Source of the DNA: Holothuria scabra
Taxonomy: Eukaryota; Echinodermata; Holothuroidea; Aspidochirotida; Holothuriidae
Assembly: GCA_037179385.1 (NCBI GenBank)
Contig: CM074185.1
Span: 50,843,000 to 50,906,999 of the forward strand
DNA: 64,000 nt
Reading direction: 5' to 3'
Shown: piece by piece, positions 60,061-64,000 of the stretch
How positions within the stretch are numbered: position 1 is the stretch's first letter
How the letters are laid out: each line of letters opens with the position of its first letter
Notes under the pieces: model-generated
The model's database searches: none
Told to the model about the DNA's origin: nothing
What the model saw: the letters and a program-made list of their open reading frames with translations, nothing else
Position numbers and translations under genes: made by a program

Positions 60061-60935
60061 CGGTACATTACTTAGCACAAACCGGTCGACTGTCTTAGTA
60101 GAGCGCAACCATCAGTTGGCGAGGAGCGTGGGGAAAATATTGAGGCCGGGCAGAGAGACGGAGAATCATTTCCCGGACCAGAAATTAGAAATACTAAGTT
60201 GCCATTAGTTGGAACTTTTGACCGAAAGAATGTTCATTAGTTTTTCATTAACGAAGAACAAATTAAAACATGATCAAAAAATTCAATTTTAAGGTCTGAT
60301 CGTTCCCCTCAGACAGTTGAACTTCTCCGAACCTACTTCAGGGTGAGTATACAAGGCCCACGGTAATCAGAACACTCTCAATAACCGTGACGATAATACG
60401 CGAATGTGTAATATCAGCTACAGAACTCTGCATTATTTTTATTTGCTGTCAATCAAAGATCTATGCCAATTGAGAATATCTGTAGACAACTACAAAAATT
60501 TTAGGTTGGGTGAGACTGAAATGCATTCAATATATCCAAGAAGACTTATTTTACATCATCTTTTACCACTCTTATTCGACCCCCCCCCCCCCGACAAATG
60601 TTGCGCAAGACTATGAAGTGAGGCTGATTGGAAATTAATTTTCCATGCATAAGCTGTTAGAATGCGTACCGAATTTTTGTCCTCCTTTTGAATTTTTACG
60701 AAAACCGCACACTCTGCCTTTTTTGTTTGTTGTTGGTGGAAAATTTTAAAAGAATTTGGATAAGCGAAGGGGTTTTCTGTATAACGTAAGATACGGAATT
60801 TGTTAAGACAGAAATGATTGCCTGATTGCCGACATTTTCCCATGCACTGCTCTTTATATAATGCAGGTCTTGGCGGCAGGTTGGGGAGCAGTTTTCCCCT
60901 GCATCCCTGTCTCGAACGCCTATGATTTAGACTTT
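60061..60935. other. Spacer including a copy of the 18,230 repeat
   Basis: Bases 60,345-60,510 match the repeat at 18,230 and 46,285 (GGGTGAGTATACAAGG, GCTGTCAATCAAAGATCTAT, GCCAATTGAGAATATCTGTA). A poly-C run lies at 60,580-60,592. A minus-strand open frame of 135 codons (60,556-60,963) runs into this run and the next element; it has no recognisable domain and I do not call it a gene. Confidence 0.45.
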
Positions 60936-61484
60936 CATCGGGGCGATGCGCCCTGTTTAACAAAAAAAATTCTTAAGTGGCTAACGATAGTCCTAATCCC
61001 TAACCTAATCCTTAACCTAATCCCTAACCCTAACAAAGAATACAATCGATACAATGCAATGGCAGCAACCAATTAAGAAATATTTTATTAAACAGTGCGC
61101 ACCTACCCAGCATTGTCATTTGATCTGAAAATATGGAAGTGTGTAATTTGAAACTTTTGTTCCTTGTAATATTTTAAGATACAATGCAGCAACTTGAAGA
61201 TGTACAAAACGAGAGATCAAATTGAACCATCTACGAAGTGAAAAGTATGCCTTGGAAAATTTAGGGCAGATGCGCACTGTTTAACAAAGTGTCTCTTGAT
61301 TGGTTGTTGCCATTGTATTGTATCGATTGTATTCTTTTTCTTCTTCTTTTTTTTTTTTTTTTTTGGATTTTTTTTTATTTCATTTCTCTCGATTGCATTT
61401 TTTGTTAAGGCTGGGTTTGGGATAAGGCTATCGTTAGCCAGTTAGAGGAATTTTTTTTGTTAAACAGTGCGCATCGTCCCGATA
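60936..61484. mobile_element. Foldback element with CCTAA-rich arms
   Basis: The left arm (60,936-61,106) and right arm (61,265-61,484) are inverted: ATCGGGGCGATGCGC at the left against GCGCATCGTCCCGAT at the right. Further pairs are TGTTTAACAAAAAAAATTC with its complement, GTGGCTAACGATAG with CTATCGTTAGCCAG, and ATACAATCGATACAATGCAA with its complement. The left arm carries CCTAATCCCTAACCTAATCC and CCCTAACCCTAAC, which resembles telomeric sequence; the right arm retains a decayed version. A C/T-rich low-complexity insertion sits at 61,335-61,390. Confidence 0.75.
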
Positions 61485-61612
61485 CTTAAGGCAATGCGTG
61501 CCGGGTGCACCTTCTCTAAATCTGCCCAGGGAGATCACTATTTGCGACTTCATTCTTGTTTATTGAGTTTTGTTAATGCATTACTTTCAACACGCCCAAC
61601 AGCTCCCACTGA

Positions 61613-61784
61613 GCATAGGCGTACGGGGTAATTTTTTTGAAGGGGCAAGAGCAATTTTTGCCCAAATAATGACACCATTTAGCATGATTCTCTCATTTTT
61701 TGCCCGAATGGATCAGCTGTTTTGCCCAAATTGGGAGTGCGAGTGCCCCCCCCCCCCCCGGCACCCCCACTCATACGCCTATGC
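61613..61784. mobile_element. MITE with GCATAGGCGTA ends
   Basis: GCATAGGCGTACGGGG at the left and CACTCATACGCCTATGC at the right form inverted repeats of 11-13 bp. ACTGA at 61,608 and 61,786 may be the target duplication. Three TTTTGCCC motifs and a C14 run lie inside. No coding potential. Confidence 0.65.
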
Positions 61785-62537
61785 AACTGAGTGATTTTCC
61801 TTAGATATTTGTCATTCTTCTGGTAACGTTTATGAAGTATACGCAAATGAATATGAAAATTGTGACCCTCCCCTGCATTTATAACACATCCAACATTAAT
61901 GACTTTGTTCGCCTTTAAAGGTTAAGGCTCTCGGGGGTACATGTTAGCAGATTCCAGCAGTAGTTTGCCATTCCCCTTGTTTCATTGCCCCTTGCTTTGT
62001 GAATGGAAAATATTACTTTTGAAGTTGACTTAACCTGCCTTTAAATATCCTTTTCCAGCGCCGACGATGTTTTTTTACGAATTTAACACCAAAGGGAAAT
62101 TTTTGATCACAGTTTAAGCCCCTCTTGCTGAGGGGGTAATGTGTTTGACTTTAAAATTTGAAAGTGGTCGGTAAGGACTTGAGGTATCAAAGAGAAATTA
62201 AATTTAAGGTGTTTAATTAAGCACTTTCTGTCTGATATCCTGACGAGATGGCTGACAAGGTGAGTAGGTGACAATTCATTCGTTACAATTTCAACGTACC
62301 ACGATCTGACGACAGTTACCAAGAAGATTTTAAATAGAAAAATTGAAACTTTTCTTTACCTTCAATTCACCAGGAAAAATCACTCTCTCAAAGATAACAT
62401 GCGACCGGTGTAGAGAAAAATATGTCCCCTTTTGAAAATGCCGTCTTCTCCACAGTACTTCCACTTTTGAGAGTCATTACTTTCAAACAGTAAGTAAGAA
62501 CGCTTTCTGACGTTTTACAATATTTACAGAGAGACCA
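61785..62537. other. Spacer, nothing recognised
   Basis: No gene or clear element is supported. Confidence 0.35.
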
Positions 62538-62646
62538 GGGGCCCGTTCCACAAAGAGTTACGCACGATCTTAAGTATGATTTACTGTTGGCTTAAGTATG
62601 GTGACTCAAACTTAAGATTGTGCGTAACTCTTTGTGGAACGGCCCC
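62538..62646. mobile_element. Near-perfect hairpin MITE (109 bp)
   Basis: Bases 62,538-62,574 (GGGGCCCGTTCCACAAAGAG, then TTACGCACGATCTTAAG) are the reverse complement of 62,611-62,646 with only one or two differences, around a 36-bp loop with a further CTTAAGTATG/GTATGATTTA relation. Its low divergence suggests a young insertion. Confidence 0.85.
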
Positions 62647-62902
62647 CAGATGCACGAAGTTTCCTTAATCATTGCGGAATTCCAGATAAATGATAGAACT
62701 CACTTATTGAAGTACCATTATAATAGACCAGATCACGTGTGGACAGGTGGGGGGAGGGGGTGGAGTACGTTCCCTGAATGGAATCATGATCAAAGTCAAC
62801 GTCTTATTTATCAGTCTATGCTGGTCGCACGGACTTCCTATACATGGACAGAGCATACTGTACGGTGCATTGTCTCTACCGTACGTGTGAGAAAAAGCGC
62901 AT

Positions 62903-63134
62903 CAAGATGGCGGTCTGCTATGGTTTTGTGTGAAAGTTTGGACTTTCTCAAGTACATCCCCACATTTTGCAAGGAAGTTGAAATATTTCTTAAATATGGC
63001 AAAGTAAGGTCAAAATCACTTCATGCATTGCAGGAATATGATATTGTTTCCCATTCAGGGTAAATTTTTTGTTTAAAATATTACAGAGTCGTAGTCAAAT
63101 CAGACAATTTATAGCTTCACGGCGGCCATCTTGG
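62903..63134. promoter_or_regulatory. Paired YY1-like motifs, possible promoter
   Basis: CAAGATGGCGG (62,903-62,913, plus) and CCAAGATGGCCGCC (63,134-63,121, minus) both match the YY1 core AAGATGGCSGCC; they face each other 208 bp apart. Such motifs lie at or just after transcription starts of many animal genes. The frames opened by these ATGs end after 8 and 6 codons unless spliced, so no gene is claimed. Confidence 0.3.
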
Positions 63135-63204
63135 TGCGCTTTTTTGTCCCAGCCGGTGGCGACCATCTACGGACAGGACGTATACGTTACATGCTGTGTC
63201 CATG

Positions 63205-63213
63205 TATATAAGG
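63205..63213 (+). promoter_or_regulatory. Candidate TATA box
   Basis: TATATAAGG stands about 30 bp before CTCAGCAGC, an initiator-like sequence. The first downstream ATG (63,242) opens a 32-codon frame ending at TGA. This could be a promoter of a gene to the right of the window or of a mobile element. Confidence 0.3.
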
Positions 63214-63469
63214 CTGTGGCTGGTCGTTACAACTCAGCAGCATGACCCTTAATACTAGTCAGACTAATAACCAAGGAAAGGGGAGGAGTAACTCCCCTTC
63301 CAAAACTTTCTTCTTCCGGGAGTTTGAACGTTATCGTTGATTTGAAGGTCAAAAGGTCAAATCTTCTAACCCCAGGTAGTTCCGATTTTAAAATCATCCT
63401 CACCTAACAACATCATTTAAAAAGGCCTGCAGCTCTGTGCTAGATTAACTGGAGTATGTGGCCGATTCG

Positions 63470-64000
63470 CATCTTGGACCTAAATTCCTAAACACCATGA
63501 AGCAAACACAAGAATAGTTTCGTAATAACTCAATACAACAACAATTTTAGAACATTATGCAGGTTTTCATAATGTGGTCCATAGGGTCCGCATAACCAGG
63601 CCCAACAATTCAGGAATACTATTGGCGAATCATTGCTATCGCCTCACATTAGTTCGAGGAAAATTTTAACCCTATGGTATATTTCACAAATGGACCCTAA
63701 GGTCCATGTTGGACCTTGGCCCCGAAGTCCTGAAGACTCACGAATAACTACTGTTTAAACCATAGTATTGTAAAAGAGAGAACCTGCATAAAGTGATTTT
63801 TCAGAATTTCAAAGAAAGGGCCATAGGGCCCACCCGGGCCTTTGCACTGAAAACCATAAAAAGATCGAGAACAAAACACAATTATACACGGAATCAAAAA
63901 CAGTTTAAATCTAACTAGAAAAAGGACTAACCATTGTGCAATATTTCACGAAATGAACCCTGGGGTAGATCTTTTCAGGACCATAGCCCAAGGTAAAGTA
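63470..64000. repeat. Diverged tandem repeat, about 110-130 bp unit
   Basis: GGTCCATAGGGTCC, GGACCCTAAGGTCC, GGGCCATAGGGCCC and GAACCCTGGGGTAGATC occur at about 63,580, 63,694, 63,820 and 63,957, each followed 15-25 bp later by GGCCC, GGCCCC or GCCC. The motifs are near-palindromic. The array runs off the window. Confidence 0.55.

Noticed and set aside
60556..60963. A 135-codon minus-strand frame
   Set aside because: It crosses a homopolymer run and the edge of a foldback element, has low-complexity parts and no domain.
62620..63063. A 147-codon plus-strand frame
   Set aside because: It starts inside the hairpin MITE and has no recognisable motif, so its beginning cannot be genuine; a spliced exon within it is not excluded.

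Overview
This is AT-rich eukaryotic nuclear DNA from an intron-rich, repeat-rich animal genome. The gene content (an RGS-type exon and a complete 12-exon ZER1 gene), CR1/Jockey-like and Tx1/L1-like LINE remnants, tRNA-derived SINEs and many short inverted-repeat (MITE-like) elements suggest a marine invertebrate. An echinoderm or other non-vertebrate deuterostome is most plausible, but that is inference. There are no bacterial operons, CRISPR arrays or rRNA genes.

Region by region. Bases 1-2,804 contain the last coding exon of an R4-type RGS gene on the + strand (2,625-2,804). Bases 2,805-22,600 are a roughly 20 kb gene-poor stretch. It holds a TTAA-flanked piggyBac-like MITE family, a 'TTCCCACTTG' foldback, a minisatellite of about 1.3 kb that switches strand in its middle (13,085-14,360), a facing pair of SINEs (16.4-16.9 kb) and hAT-like MITEs. 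Bases 22,603-47,862 (minus strand) carry the main gene, an intact ZER1 orthologue. I reconstructed it exon by exon: 12 coding exons, every splice phase compatible, 736 residues. Its introns hold a CR1-like reverse transcriptase pseudogene, another LINE 3' fragment, SINEs, tandem repeats and interspersed repeats. Bases 47,863-64,000 lie upstream of ZER1 and are a mosaic of mobile elements. It includes a TIR-bounded element carrying telomere-like repeats and a tRNA-like sequence (52.2-52.8 kb) and a Tx1/L1-like LINE split by a 4.1 kb imperfect palindrome (54.1-59.9 kb). A foldback with CCTAA-rich arms (60.94-61.48 kb), a near-perfect hairpin MITE (62.54-62.65 kb) and a possible promoter zone near 62.9-63.2 kb follow.

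Functionally, ZER1 is a substrate receptor of a CUL2-type ubiquitin ligase that recognises N-terminal glycine degrons, and the four glycine-pocket residues are present here. RGS proteins accelerate GTP hydrolysis on G-alpha subunits. The two genes have no evident functional link. Apart from them I see no convincing protein-coding gene; the remaining open reading frames are short and mostly fall in repeats.
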